From the NCBI GenBank assembly GCA_001939145.1, contig LSRX01000337.1, positions 308,436-372,435 of the forward strand: a stretch of 64,000 nt of DNA, read 5' to 3'. This DNA is from Symbiodinium microadriaticum. Taxonomy: Eukaryota; Sar; Dinophyceae; Suessiales; Symbiodiniaceae. Below, piece after piece: positions 1 through 9,891 of this stretch (positions are counted from its first letter, which is position 1; the number at the start of each line of letters is the position of its first letter). The translations under genes were made by a program, and so were the position numbers. Below the pieces are notes generated by a model, which saw only the letters and a list, made by a program, of their open reading frames with translations, was not told the origin of the DNA and did no database searches.

Positions 1-90
1 AAAGGAAGGGATTGAGGGTTTGGGGTTGGGGTTTAGGGGTTTAGGGGTTTAGGGGTTTAGGGGTTTAGGGGTTTAGGGTTTAGGGCGGAA
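1..90 (+). repeat. Telomere-like TTTAGGG array, degenerate
   Basis: Reads mostly (G)TTTAGGG with spacer variation (GTTTAGGGG). It is the first of about thirty such patches and is followed directly by unique sequence, so it is interstitial rather than a chromosome end as far as this window shows. Confidence 0.85.
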
Positions 91-658
91 GTTTGAAAAA
101 AGTAGGCCTTACTTCAAGACATTGGGGCTCTTGCAAGGTTTGCTATTTCGTAATGATGGAGTTGGAGAGTTTGAGGTTCTGAGACGCAACTCCTACAGAT
201 TTGTGTTTTGGTTGAGGATTTCAGACTGTCGGATTCGAGGGTTCGCGGTAGCTACGGTAGCTTCGGACTCCAGGTGCAACAAGGCCTGTGCCAGCAAACC
301 TCTCAGCAGAACCCCCCTCTGCAACTCCTCGACTAACAACATGGAGCCTTGGCTCGGGCGTTGGCCACCGCCTGCCAGGACCGCTTGAGAGGGAGTGGGC
401 TTTGAGGGGCTCTTGGGAAAGCAGAGTTTGAAGAGGGACTCGGAAGTGGAGTTAGCAGGTTTCAGAGATTTAGGGTCTCGGTTTTGGGTTTTACGGATAT
501 CGATCGGTTGGGCGGCACCAAAAAGGGGCCTGAAAGCACACGCAAGAATGCTGGACGGTTGCTGAGGGTTCTGGGACACAGCTCCCCAAAACCCTAAACC
601 CTAAACCTTGCGGGCTCTAAACCCCCAAACCTTGCGGAGGAAGCCAAATTCTGGCAGC

Positions 659-922
659 CTGCCAGTGTCTCGCCCGCGTCTTTGAGGGAAGTGGCCTTGC
701 TCTGCTGAGCCTGGGCCAGGTTCTCTTACTCTTGCCCAGAGAGCCCAAGATACCCCTTAAATAAAGAATATATACCTTAAACTATAGGACTATAGGGGGC
801 GTAACATTATGATTTGAGGTATCTTCCTTAATTAAGGGGTATTGGGCTCTCTGGGTGGTTTGATGGTTGAACTTGAGGTGTGACATCTCAGGGGTCTCTT
901 TGGAAGCTGCAGGCACCAGGAC
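659..922 (-). CDS. Two microexons separated by a hairpin intron (unrecognised protein)
   Basis: Exon 922-850 follows an acceptor GTCCCAG|GTCC and reads VLVPAASKETPEMSHLK, then FNHQTTQ. It ends CCCAGA|GAGCCC inside the terminal repeat of the family-A hairpin at 735-855. Exon 724-659 follows GAGTAAG|AGAAC and reads NLAQAQQSKATSLKDAGETL, a heptad-like helix, and ends CTGGCAG|GC. The one nucleotide left over from the first exon plus two from the second form a codon, so phase is kept across the 125-nt intron 849-725. I do not recognise the product; the second exon looks like coiled coil. A third fragment near 385-340 (AVANARAK) may continue it. Confidence 0.5.
735..855. mobile_element. Hairpin element family A, copy A1
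   Basis: Inverted-repeat element starting CCCAGAGAGCCCAAGATACC and ending in the complement, with central GGGGG...AACATTATGATTT. It makes up almost the whole 125-nt intron between the exons at 922-850 and 724-659. Confidence 0.85.
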
Positions 923-1686
923 CTGGGACCTAGAACGTTAGACACTTTTTTCGATTTCGGGCCGCAACGCGCCATCGCAACAGGGGTCTTGGCTTGCCAT
1001 GTTTTCCGGGAACGCCGCCGGCTTTCAAAAAATACATACAAGCCAGGACACAGGTTCTGCACCGACTCCTGAAAGCCGTCGCCATGGGTGTACATGTCCT
1101 CCACAACTCAAACGCAAAGACTACAAAGCTTGGGATAGAATGAGCTCAACCTTTGTGCCTTTGTGTACCGGAACGAAAGACACCCTAAACCCCAAACCCT
1201 AAACCCCAAACTCCGCCAAAAAAAGCTCCCTTCATGATCCGTTGGGCCAAGGAATCAAGTTCTCAGCACTGCGATCGCGGCCCCTGGCGTGGCTCAGGTT
1301 TGTACAGATCACGAGTTCCTTGCTACGGGTCGAAATGACCAGGCTAAAACCACGATCGAACACCCAAACTAAAAACCATATTCTACCTGAGCTCTACAAT
1401 AATAACTAAAAGACGATAAGGCCCCAACCCCTCCTACCATGCACAGCTTCGTGTCCAAAAACCCCTTCTCCAACCGTCAGCCCCTAAAGCCTCAAAGCTA
1501 CAGCCTGAACCCTGAACCCTGGACCCTCAGCCCATATGTCGGTCAGAAGTCAAAACTGCCCAACACGTCTCAGGGCCCTTGAAGCCCTCTTATGGTAACC
1601 CCGATCGTAACCCTTTGGAGCCCAACGCTATGAAAACCAACCCTAAACCCCAACCCTTAAAGAACCCCACCCTCTAAAACACTCAC

Positions 1687-1795
1687 CCAAAGGCATATCC
1701 TCCACAAATGTTGACACTCCGTCCTGGATCTCGTCGAACCGAGCGCCAGCCGACCATTGATCCAAGTGCTTGGTCTGCCCAAACCAGTTGAAGAC
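1687..1795 (-). CDS. Exon of an unrecognised gene
   Basis: Acceptor GAAGCCAG|GTCTTC and a strong donor CTTTGG|GTGAGTG bound a 109-nt open exon reading VFNWFGQTKHLDQWSAGARF then DEIQDGVSTFVEDMPL. Composition is protein-like (aromatics, acidic C-terminal half), unlike the repeats around it. No family recognised. A related end, VEDMYTHGDGFQESVQ, is open near 1113-1060 on the same strand and may be another exon. Confidence 0.55.
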
Positions 1796-2293
1796 CTGGC
1801 TTCACGAGCTGATTTGGCTTTGTTTGGGGTTCAGCGCTTTGGGGGTTTCGATGTTTTCTTGGGTTTCTATTGGGTTTCTCTTGCGGCTTCACCAGGTGCT
1901 TCGTTGGTTTAGGATTGAAGGATTGTAAAGCTGGATTTCGGGTCAAGCTGTAGGATCATAGAATCTTAGGCTTAGGGCTTTTGGGCCTGGGGCTTCACGG
2001 TATAGACTTCTTGGATTTTGCGGTCCTCACTTTCAGACAGGCGTATCGGTCTTTGGGGCACCTAGACAATCAGATTTCTGAACTTCAAAGCACCAACAAC
2101 GAGGTGTTCGTGTGTTCGTGTGTGTGTGTGTGTGCGCGCAATAGTATACGTACCGGTAGGCAAGCACATTCCCGCAACCTTTTGCATCAGGGCACCATTC
2201 AACACCATCCTGTATGTCCTCCACCCTTGCCCTGTAGACACAGCTCATGCAACCAACTACTAGTAGACAAGACGGACACTGACTTTGGCCCAC

Positions 2294-2341
2294 CTGCTGC
2301 TCCTGTTCACCACGGGTGCCTTCGTGCTGGGCCCGTGCGGC
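2294..2341 (-). CDS. 48-nt coiled-coil microexon
   Basis: CTGCAG|GCC acceptor and CAGCAG|GTGGGC donor delimit exactly 16 codons, AARAQHEGTRGEQEQQ, a Gln/Glu-rich helix. It lies between LAGLIDADG ORF 1 and the exon at 1795-1687. It is probably part of the same unrecognised minus-strand gene, but the link is inference. Confidence 0.4.
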
Positions 2342-3161
2342 CTGCAGCGAAAAAGAAATCCCAAGCCTGGTTCGGGGACTCGCTTTACAAGCAACTTGAG
2401 TTCACGGGCTGCGCCGCCACATGAGCTATATGGTTGCGTCCCAGGCCCACCGAAGCCTCATGCAGCTGGGGTATACCAAGGAACAGCGTCAGTGACAGCC
2501 GATCCTCCTTGGCCCGGGGGCGTCTTGGCTTGACTTGTTTTCGTGTGACCCGGCCCTCGCAAGCTTAAAGCTTCATAATCAGGCCACGTTTTCAATAAGC
2601 TGCGTTTCATGCAGGAACCGCTTCCGTTCGGAATAGTCTGTCAAGGGGTGTCGTGCAACGATCGGTCATGCTACTCCAAAGACCCGATCAATCTCAGTGC
2701 TCGGAACAACAAGTCAGAACATAACCACTGCCATGTGAGTGATTCCAGAGTCTCACTCACTCACTCTGGCTACTGGCTGGCGCCTTATCACCAAAGACTG
2801 ATCATGAAGAAGCAGTGAGATCTTTTGAGAATTCTTCGTTCGAGTTAGCGCTTCTTGGAACTTGCTCCAAAGCTACAGATTTCCTGATGCAACATATCCC
2901 AAGTCATGCCAAGCAGCATCGCTGGGATTCGAACCTGGCAGTTTCAAGGATTGGACATGCCTCAAGAGAAAGGAAGGGGAGGACGACAGCGATCACCAGC
3001 CTAATTACTGTGCGTGCAAGAATTAATAATTCTGCCATCGTTCTAGCCAGTGAAAAGACCAAGTCGTGCGAAGCCAGATCAGCCATGTGTAGCTGTAGGC
3101 GAGAGATTAGCCACTCAGATTCAAATCCCAAGAATAACAACAATGGTCATGCCCTCAATTT

Positions 3162-4484
3162 TCATGTCACAGGCACAAGGGCATCTTGCTTGTCGGTATG
3201 GCAGTGCCGGGAGGCAGGTAGGTGCAGATATTGAATTTTGCGGATGTACTCGCTGAGCTGTAGATTCTCCAACTGCACATTGCATCTTTCGTGTTCGGTT
3301 TTCATAGCCGCGATGTCTTGCAATTTTGTGTTGGCGTCTGCCAGGTTCCCTTGCCGCTTCCAGCGTGTAGCCTGCCGCTGTGCGTTCCGGATTAATCGAA
3401 ATCTGTGCAGGCCATCCTCATCCAGCTTCTTCGCGAAAGTCTGGTTGCCAACGAGCTCAGACATGGAAGCACGGACTTCTGCTGCATTATGTGGTGTTAG
3501 GCCCAACGCCAGTTGCGCCTGCTCTGCCTTGCAATGCAAGCCTGCCCTCAACATTGCTTGCAGGACATGCTTACACGAAGATGTACGCCCCATGGACAAG
3601 TGGGTGATACTGCCATAGGATTTAACTTGAGCATCAACGCCAAAGTCCCGAGCCAAGAAGTCCCGCAAGCATTCCAAGACAGTTGCAAACTTCTGTCGAA
3701 TCTGCAAACTCAGAGTACCGTGTGGGGTAACAAGGATGCACCCGTCAGCATCAAACAGCCCCGTGAAGTACTCCAATGTACAGTGTCGAGGTGTGGCGGA
3801 ATCTTGCCGCTTCAAAGCACGCAACTCAGTATTCAAACGCCGTCGGCAATGCATGTCATGAGGCCAGTCAGCAGCAAGGAGGAGCTGCTTCCTCTTCGTG
3901 ATGCTGTGGGTTGCTAACACATGGGATGCCCTCCTAGCACGCTCGCCACCCACAGCCCAAGTCAGCGCAGGATGCCTGAGTCCCAGGCCGTCCGAATGGC
4001 GGGTGATACTTCCACCGAAACTTTCTTGGAATAGTAGGAGCACTCCCGCCCTCTGCACAGACTGGCCCACGGACACACAGCATCCAGACAATCTCTTGCT
4101 CTCGGCAAATATGGTTCCGTCGCCATCGAAAAAACCAGTCAAATATTCTAGCCGCGCCCTTGGAGGCGCAGCCTGTGCATGCAAGGTTCTACATGGTCCA
4201 TCCACAGGCTCCGTGAATGGCAAGTCATGCACTTTGCCGTTGACTTCAAAGGACCGTAGCCTTGGCCAATGCAGATGCTTCAGGATGCTGCGCAGTTGAT
4301 GGTTCTTCTCCATTACCACATGCGCAGAATCGGTGGGTAATGCAAGGAAATCCTTCGTCCAAATATCCCTTGTCACCTCCGCCTTTGTCACCTCCGCCTT
4401 TCTTCGGCTTGGATCCAGAGTTTGAGCTGACGTGGAAGCACTTCGCAGGCTATTCAGCCGCAACCCATGTCGAATTTGTAGCAT
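3162..4484 (-). CDS. Two-motif LAGLIDADG homing-endonuclease-like protein, copy 1
   Basis: Uninterrupted 440-codon frame. Two LAGLIDADG motifs are visible: LTGFFDGDG (residues 115-123) and FTGLFDADG (240-248), each with the acidic residues at the motif end that bind metal in this family. Each motif opens an alpha-beta unit ending in KxKQLLL-type and LGLTPxNAAEVR-type helices. Residues about 362-420 (from RFRLIRNAQRQATRWKRQGN on) form a basic coiled coil that most homing endonucleases lack. The N-terminus is rich in Arg/Ser and poor in acidic residues until about residue 30, so organelle import is possible but unproven. Family role: site-specific double-strand cleavage that spreads its own gene, or an RNA maturase function; the target here is unknown. 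It is a clear paralogue of the ORF at 9892-11199. Both look intact. Confidence 0.85.
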   Translation of the reverse strand: MLQIRHGLRLNSLRSASTSAQTLDPSRRKAEVTKAEVTRDIWTKDFLALPTDSAHVVMEKNHQLRSILKHLHWPRLRSFEVNGKVHDLPFTEPVDGPCRTLHAQAAPPRARLEYLTGFFDGDGTIFAESKRLSGCCVSVGQSVQRAGVLLLFQESFGGSITRHSDGLGLRHPALTWAVGGERARRASHVLATHSITKRKQLLLAADWPHDMHCRRRLNTELRALKRQDSATPRHCTLEYFTGLFDADGCILVTPHGTLSLQIRQKFATVLECLRDFLARDFGVDAQVKSYGSITHLSMGRTSSCKHVLQAMLRAGLHCKAEQAQLALGLTPHNAAEVRASMSELVGNQTFAKKLDEDGLHRFRLIRNAQRQATRWKRQGNLADANTKLQDIAAMKTEHERCNVQLENLQLSEYIRKIQYLHLPASRHCHTDKQDALVPVT

Positions 4485-4688
4485 GAGAGGGAAAGCTCAC
4501 ACTCAGCTGAAGCGAGCTTTCAAGCTTCGGGCCCGAAAAGTTGAACACCAGAGTCTCGAACAGTATACTTGGATTCCAGTTTCAAGCTGCTGAAAGAGAA
4601 CTGCTCCTTGGGTCATAACTTCACTGTCAGAGCACCCGCTGACATGCACACCCCAAGAGTTAAAGCAATGCTCGGCCTGAGTGCAGCA

Positions 4689-4769
4689 GGCTCCGCCAGC
4701 GGCCCTGGGAGAGGGCTTGGAGATAGCCTTGGCTGCCACGCGGAAGAACGGACTGGTTCAGACAATGCC
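4689..4769 (+). CDS. Possible plus-strand exon
   Basis: GAGTGCAG acceptor and a consensus donor ATGCCT|GTAAGT bound an open stretch reading QAPPAALGEGLEIALAATRK then NGLVQTMP. It would be the only plus-strand exon among minus-strand genes, so it may be chance. No family recognised. Confidence 0.25.
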
Positions 4770-6038
4770 TGTAAGTCCTACTGTTCATGGTAAGGAACTG
4801 CCGGTGCATTTCAACAGGAAAGCCTGGAAGCATTCCGGAGAATTAAAAAAAAACAGGCAGCTCGAAGATCTAAGTAAAGGTCTATATATTTGCCCGAAGC
4901 CGCGGATCGCGGTGCCAGAATGTGGTTTCTTTGCTGGGTGTGCAGCTAGAAGTATGTACGGGCAGTCAATTTGAGACACCTCTCTCACCTCCCTCCTGCC
5001 ACTTTGAGAGCTTCGAGTTTCCCCGGTGCCGCAAGTACAAAGGTTCTTTGTAGTCTCGAGTTGAGTAAATCCTGGGCAGAGGCCGTGCGCCATGCTGGTC
5101 CCGAATAAGCTGTGATTGCTTACCCAAACCAACGCTACTGAAACCCCCAGCCTGGCCTTAACCACAACTCACAGGATACAGGCATATCCTTAAAGCTTCA
5201 CAGCAGGCTAGAAACTCACCGACCGATGTGAGCTTGCTCGGCTCCTGGGCCTGCCTCTGAATCCGATTCCTTCAGATTGGGTCCGACAATGAACAACCCC
5301 ATGCAGAACCCTTCTAAAGATGACAAGGCACCACCCACGAAAAGGTTCATCACCGACGAGTTCGCCTCAAGCGGGAAGTAACTTCATGCAAGCTCCTTAT
5401 ATCAACATCCCGAGATCCCGCAGCCCCGGAATCCGAAACCATGTCGTGCATCAGCTTGTAAGTCTCGAAGTGCAGCCCTGTATACTGATTTGCAAATTGC
5501 AGGACTCATGACTTGTGAACTAAAGGCCATGCCGATCCGTGCCGCACAATCCGAGAATCGGATCGGGTAACTTGCAAAGTTAAGCGAGCCTGATATGCTA
5601 CCGCGATATTTGCTGTTCTCGCCTTCCTTGCAGGTTCGTCTTTACTGGCCTCGTCGTCATACTGAAACCGTCGAATCTGCGGTCCTGGAATGAGAACCGA
5701 AAGTGTGAAGCGTTCTCGAACCAGCAGATGCAGAATGTAGAATGGCGGATGCCTGTAAAGTGGTAGTTCGAGACGAGAAAACTCACATAGCCACTCACTC
5801 ACAGTGAACCCGGAGCCCGTCAATCCTAACCCCGGAAGCCTCTGAAACCTTCAGCCATTTAGGCTCTAGAATCCTAGAACTCACCCTTAATTAGAACAGA
5901 CCTCATAAGAACCCTTCCTTAAAGTTTAAAGGACACCTTACGAAGGGTACGCTTGGTGCGGCTCCTTCGGGCCAGCTTTGCAGCCCATGGATTCCGCGGT
6001 TGGTCTCGAGGTTCCTGCGCTGGGGTCTTCTGGGCATT

Positions 6039-6150
6039 CCCCAGAGAGCCCAATACCCTTTAAATAAGGAATTATACCTTAAAGTATAGGGGCCTTAATG
6101 TTATGATTTAAGGGTATATTTCTGTATTAAGGGGTATTCGGTCTTCTGGG
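6039..6150. mobile_element. Hairpin element family A, copy A2
   Basis: Left arm CCCAGAGAGCCCAATACCC, right arm degenerate (GGGGTATTCGGTCTTCTGGG). A 13-bp perfect direct repeat GGTCTTCTGGGCA flanks it at 6024-6036 and 6140-6152; the right copy overlaps and replaces the element's own end. The minus strand is open on both sides (AETAQK above it, TPAQEPRDQPRNPWAAK below it). Confidence 0.8.
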
Positions 6151-6789
6151 CAGTCTCTGCAGAGGTAAACGTCTCGAGCCAAGCGTTCCAAGTTTGATTC
6201 GGCTCTGCTGTTGAACACGCCCCCATGTCTCATAATTCGTCGTTGGCAAGACTGCAAACGAAATGTCTACACACAACTTGCTACTGTTTGCTGTCACGCA
6301 TGGGTCCATGCGAAACTCTGAAATCTCGGGTTTCGACGCAACGTTCCATGCTCTACCAGACTCTACCAATTTGAGTTGACCTACTCTCGACGGAGCCAAG
6401 CCGCAAAGTCAAGAAAGAGTCGTCGCAGTGGAAGGCTGCATGAGTCAGCAACGTCTCCTGCAGCCCCTCTACAGTTTCGGGCTCGACGGAAGCTGGAGCT
6501 CGAGCAGGAATTGTGAGTGTGTGTGTGTGTGTGGTTTCGGGTCCCAAGTTTAGATCAACATCTAAAGAAGTGCCTAGACCCTCCATCTACCCTCTATTAG
6601 ACCCTAACTGCCCATGATTTGGTACCATATACCCCTACTTGGGGGATGCCTGTCAGTCCTGTAGTCTTCCGCTTCTTTCTTTGGTCAAAGAACCATTGTT
6701 TATGGCTTTGCAGGATTCGGACTCCAACACGAAAGATAAAAAAAGCCCAAAAGTCTCAGAGTTTTGCAAACGAGCGGAAGCCCGAGCTC

Positions 6790-6908
6790 CTGCTTTGTAG
6801 CATCTGGATAGTAGTGCGCGATGGCAGTGGTAATCTGCAGCGCGCCCGCCAGAGAGCCCGGCTCGTAATCGAGGCCATGCTCCTTGCGGAAGAATCGCAG
6901 CGCTTGTG
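6790..6908 (-). CDS. Exon of an unrecognised gene
   Basis: Open minus-strand stretch reading ALRFFRKEHGLDYEPGSLAG then ALQITTAIAHYYPDATKQ, ending at AAGCAG|GAGCTC, a possible GA donor. The upstream boundary lies in the CA-rich microsatellite at 6910-6925. Composition is clearly protein-like. The plus strand is open too, but the minus reading fits the strand of the neighbouring exons. Family not recognised. Confidence 0.5.
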
Positions 6909-7544
6909 CTTGTGTGTGTGTGTAGTTGTGTTTTGATTGGTTGGAGCTTGGTGTTTTGGAGCTTTTAGGAATCAGTATGGGACTTCGGACTATATGGATG
7001 AAGCTTTTCGGTTGTGTTCAAGGTTTATGATGGCTAAAGCTGGCCGATACGGAAAAGCCAGGGGTGGCCACCTGACCTAGTCTGGTGCGATCACCGGGGT
7101 CCTGTTGAAAGGCAACTTCGCCCGAATTTCAGAATCTAAACGCCCACAAAGTTAACCCCAACATTTCGCCAAGCCGTCTGCTTTGTGGAGTATCATAACA
7201 ATTTCGGCGGGAACTACGGCCGGTGAAAAAGCCTGACAGGCAACTTGGCACCACTTCAGAATCGATCCCAACTCTTCGAACTCACCTCTGCACTGGACAG
7301 CACCTAATGCCTAAGTCTAATCCCAGAACCTGCAACGACAATTAACCCCCGAGCCACAAATCCAAGCGGGTCGCTGGACAATGCGGATCAGCAGCAGCCA
7401 TAGGCCACGGCCCCTTGAAACCCGAAACCAACGAAAAATATAGAACGCCTAAAGGTCTAGATCGCTATCCTTGCAGAGTCTAAACCCTCAACCCCAAGTT
7501 GTATCAGAATATCAGAATACCCCCGGACCAATGCAGGTGAGTGG

Positions 7545-7625
7545 CCAGCACGTCTTCCAGGTAGGGCAAGACGGACCGCTGCAAGCCGGCGAGAAGCCTC
7601 TGGGTTCCACAAGCGTCCCATGAGG
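7545..7625 (-). CDS. Probable exon, unrecognised gene
   Basis: Minus-strand open stretch LLAGLQRSVLPYLEDVLATH after acceptor CCCAGAG|GC. A second frame (ASRRLAAVRLALPGRR) is also open, so frame and ends are uncertain. It lies in order below the exon run at 8730-7856. A single N occurs at 7637. Confidence 0.35.
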
Positions 7626-7739
7626 GTTGCTTCTTCNGTATTGGGGGTCTAAACAAAATCTGTGAAGGTCTTTGTATGGGGTCTAGTCAGCAGATTGCTA
7701 CACTGATAGTGCCAAATAGAAGCACAACAGTGTGCAGAC

Positions 7740-7800
7740 ACATAGATATACATGTTGCACACACATGCATGCATGCATGCATGCATGCAAACATAACTAC
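7740..7800. repeat. CA and ATGC microsatellites
   Basis: CACACA followed by (TGCA)n, about seven units. Confidence 0.9.
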
Positions 7801-7855
7801 ATACATAAACATGAATGCTGCGGTATAGTTCGGCAAACTGCTGGCTACGACGTCC

Positions 7856-8730
7856 CTGCAAAAAAACAATCCCTGCATGCCTGTCGAGGCGGAAAGGTAG
7901 GTCTGGCGGGTCGGTCGAGCCGTCCTCGCAGGTGACGATGTGCCGGAAGCTTGCTTGGACTTCTTGGCTGGCTCTTCGGCTTGGGATTTCAAGCATAATT
8001 TATTGGGTTTATACACGTTGAGGCTACGTCCTTGACGAGCACTGGACCGTGGTGCTTTACATCCTCCGGCTTTTGCGCGTGACTTCAGCACCGGCCTAAA
8101 CCCCAAACCATAAACCCGAAACTCTAAACCCTAAACCCTAAACCCCTAACCCTAAGCCCTAAACCCTAAATTGGGCAACTTCCTCCCGTCCCGACAAGTG
8201 TGCGTCTCCTCGCGGATGAAGGCCAGGTAGTGTGGGTGGCTGTACATCTCCGCCGACCTCTGAGGCGCTCCCCGGAGAGCCCAATATCCACTCAAATTAA
8301 GGAATTCATATATATATATATATACCTTAAATTAGAGGGTTCCTTAAAGGGATCTATAAAGGATCTCTACAAGGGTTCTATAAGGGAATTAAGGAATATA
8401 TACCTTAAGAAATCATAATATTAAGGCCCCCTGAATTTTTAAGGTATATCCCTGATTTAAGGGGTATTGGGCTCTCTGGGTCGGGGAGCTTTGGATCTCT
8501 GGAGCCAGGGTTTATTGGGGCGGAAGGCTTTCGTGAAGTTCGCGAACTGCACCCGGGAACCCAGAGAGCCCAATACCTCTTAAATAAGGAATATAGCTTA
8601 AATTACAGGGGCCTTAATCTTATGATTTAAGGTATATTCCTTAATTGAGGGGTATTGGGCTCTCTGGGAATATAGAAAACTGACGACGGTCCTCTTGACA
8701 GTATACCCAAGGCAAGCACAGCAAACTCCG
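7856..8730 (-). CDS. Four consecutive exons (M1-M4) of an unrecognised gene, two hairpin introns
   Basis: M1, about 8730-8663, reads FAVLALGILSRGPSSVFYIP and ends CCCAGA|GAGCCC. M2, 8546-8475, reads FANFTKAFRPNKPWLQRSK and ends CCCAGA|GAGCCC. M3, 8259-8186, after CCTCAG, reads RSAEMYSHPHYLAFIREETH and ends GACGG|GAGG. M4, 7949 to about 7856, after GCAAG, reads FRHIVTCEDGSTDPPDLPFR then LDRHAGIVFLQ. Phases join M1-M2 (0/0), M2-M3 (0/0) and M3-M4 (2/2). The introns M1-M2 (116 nt) and M2-M3 (215 nt) are essentially the family-A hairpins A4 and A3; the M3-M4 intron (236 nt) holds a CCCTAAA array. I cannot name the protein; the joined exons look like a globular domain with Cys and His. M4 may extend to about 7790 (GRRSQQFAELYRSIH). 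Confidence 0.55.
8271..8480. mobile_element. Hairpin element family A, copy A3 (long form)
   Basis: Termini CCCGGAGAGCCCAATATCC and its near complement. About 100 extra bases in the loop carry step-like AGGGATCTATAA/AGGGTTCTATAA units. The palindrome extends into the flanks (GCTCCCC / GGGGAGC). It forms the intron between exons at 8546-8475 and 8259-8186, whose acceptor lies 12 nt beyond the hairpin end. Confidence 0.85.
8560..8668. mobile_element. Hairpin element family A, copy A4
   Basis: Near-perfect arms CCCAGAGAGCCCAATACCTC / complement, bounded by GGGAA on both sides. It forms the 116-nt intron 8662-8547. Donor GA lies inside the terminal repeat; acceptor GTGCAG lies just past the other end. 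Confidence 0.9.
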
Positions 8731-9146
8731 AAACTTCAGGGCGAATGCGCGGCGCAACCGCCGATCCCGAGCCCATAAAACCCCCAAACTCGGCTAACAA
8801 CAAGGAACATCCAAATCGAGTCCAGTCCTGGATACATGCAGCAAACCTCCGAGTGTATCCCCGCGACCCCAACTCCACACCCCAGAACCTGACCCCCTGC
8901 AACAAGCCGAATCGTCCCGCCAACCTCAACTGCTGACATATCCAAAACCTAACACTCGCCGTCTCCATGCCCCCGAGAGCATGCACCACGCAAACCCTCT
9001 ATGTAAAGGGAGCCGGGGACGTAGCAAGAAGCGGTCAAACAGGGCAACTAAATCGCCATAGGCACGCGCAAAGCCAGCAAAGGCACTTGAACTCCTACTT
9101 ACCCTCCTTGCTAAGTCTGCTAAGTCCCCTGAACCCTTATAAAAAA

Positions 9147-9246
9147 TTACCCATAGGCTCCTAAGTAGTTCCATTTCTGTGGCCTATATTTCGAATCCTA
9201 TAATAAGGCAATCCCAAAAAGGAACTGCTCAGGAGCCTATGGGTAA
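9147..9246. mobile_element. Hairpin element family B, copy B1
   Basis: Arms TTACCCATAGGCTCCTAAGT and complement. Belongs to the GGCTCC/GGAGCC subfamily. Confidence 0.85.
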
Positions 9247-9891
9247 GTACTCCCAGCCCCAAACAAGTTTTCCGCTGCCGGGCACCTTGGGAAGACCCAG
9301 CCGCAGCCAAAGCCGCGCCAGCCCCAGTCGTCTACGTTGGCCATGCGCTCCCGGAATTCCTGTCAAGGCTTACGGCTTATGGGGTGTGTAGAAGGTGTAG
9401 GCATGCCAGAAAATTCAGGGCTTCCGAAAGCTCCTTTGAAGGTTGTGAGGCTGGGAAGGTCTGCAGAGTAGGGCTTCGGGGTGGTGAGACACGGCAAAAG
9501 GCTAGGGACAAGCGATGACGATTTGAGAATATCATGCCGCTGGCTTAAGAAGTCAACTGCGCATGATCGTACGTAAACACTTTTCCACAGATATACAAGC
9601 CGCAACAGTACCGGATACACATGTACCAAGCTACACGGCGCCATGAGCCTCAGGCCTATGGATGTATAGAACCTCATAAGCCACAAACTTAGGTCGGAAA
9701 TCGGCCATAGAGTCTCTTCTCTCGCAATAAAACCTAAACGCTCCGAACCAAGCCGTCCATAGGAAAGGAGGAGGAATGCAACACTCAACTGCTCGCAGGC
9801 GGCAACAAGCGAGCCCACTTGAAAGCAGCAAGTTTTTCAGGAAAGCCGTGGTCGGACATGGGTTTTGCAGATTAACCATGCCGTTGTTTCC

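Noticed and set aside
1..90. Chromosome end (true telomere)
   Set aside because: Heptamers are degenerate and identical in style to about thirty interior patches.
2928..2945. GGTTCGAATCCC (minus strand), a tRNA B-box-like sequence
   Set aside because: No T-stem pairing beyond two pairs, no matching acceptor 5' half and no A box at the right distance; at most a SINE relic.
7740..7800. Regular short repeats as a CRISPR array
   Set aside because: Simple CA/TGCA microsatellite without spacers; no CRISPR-like array anywhere in the window.
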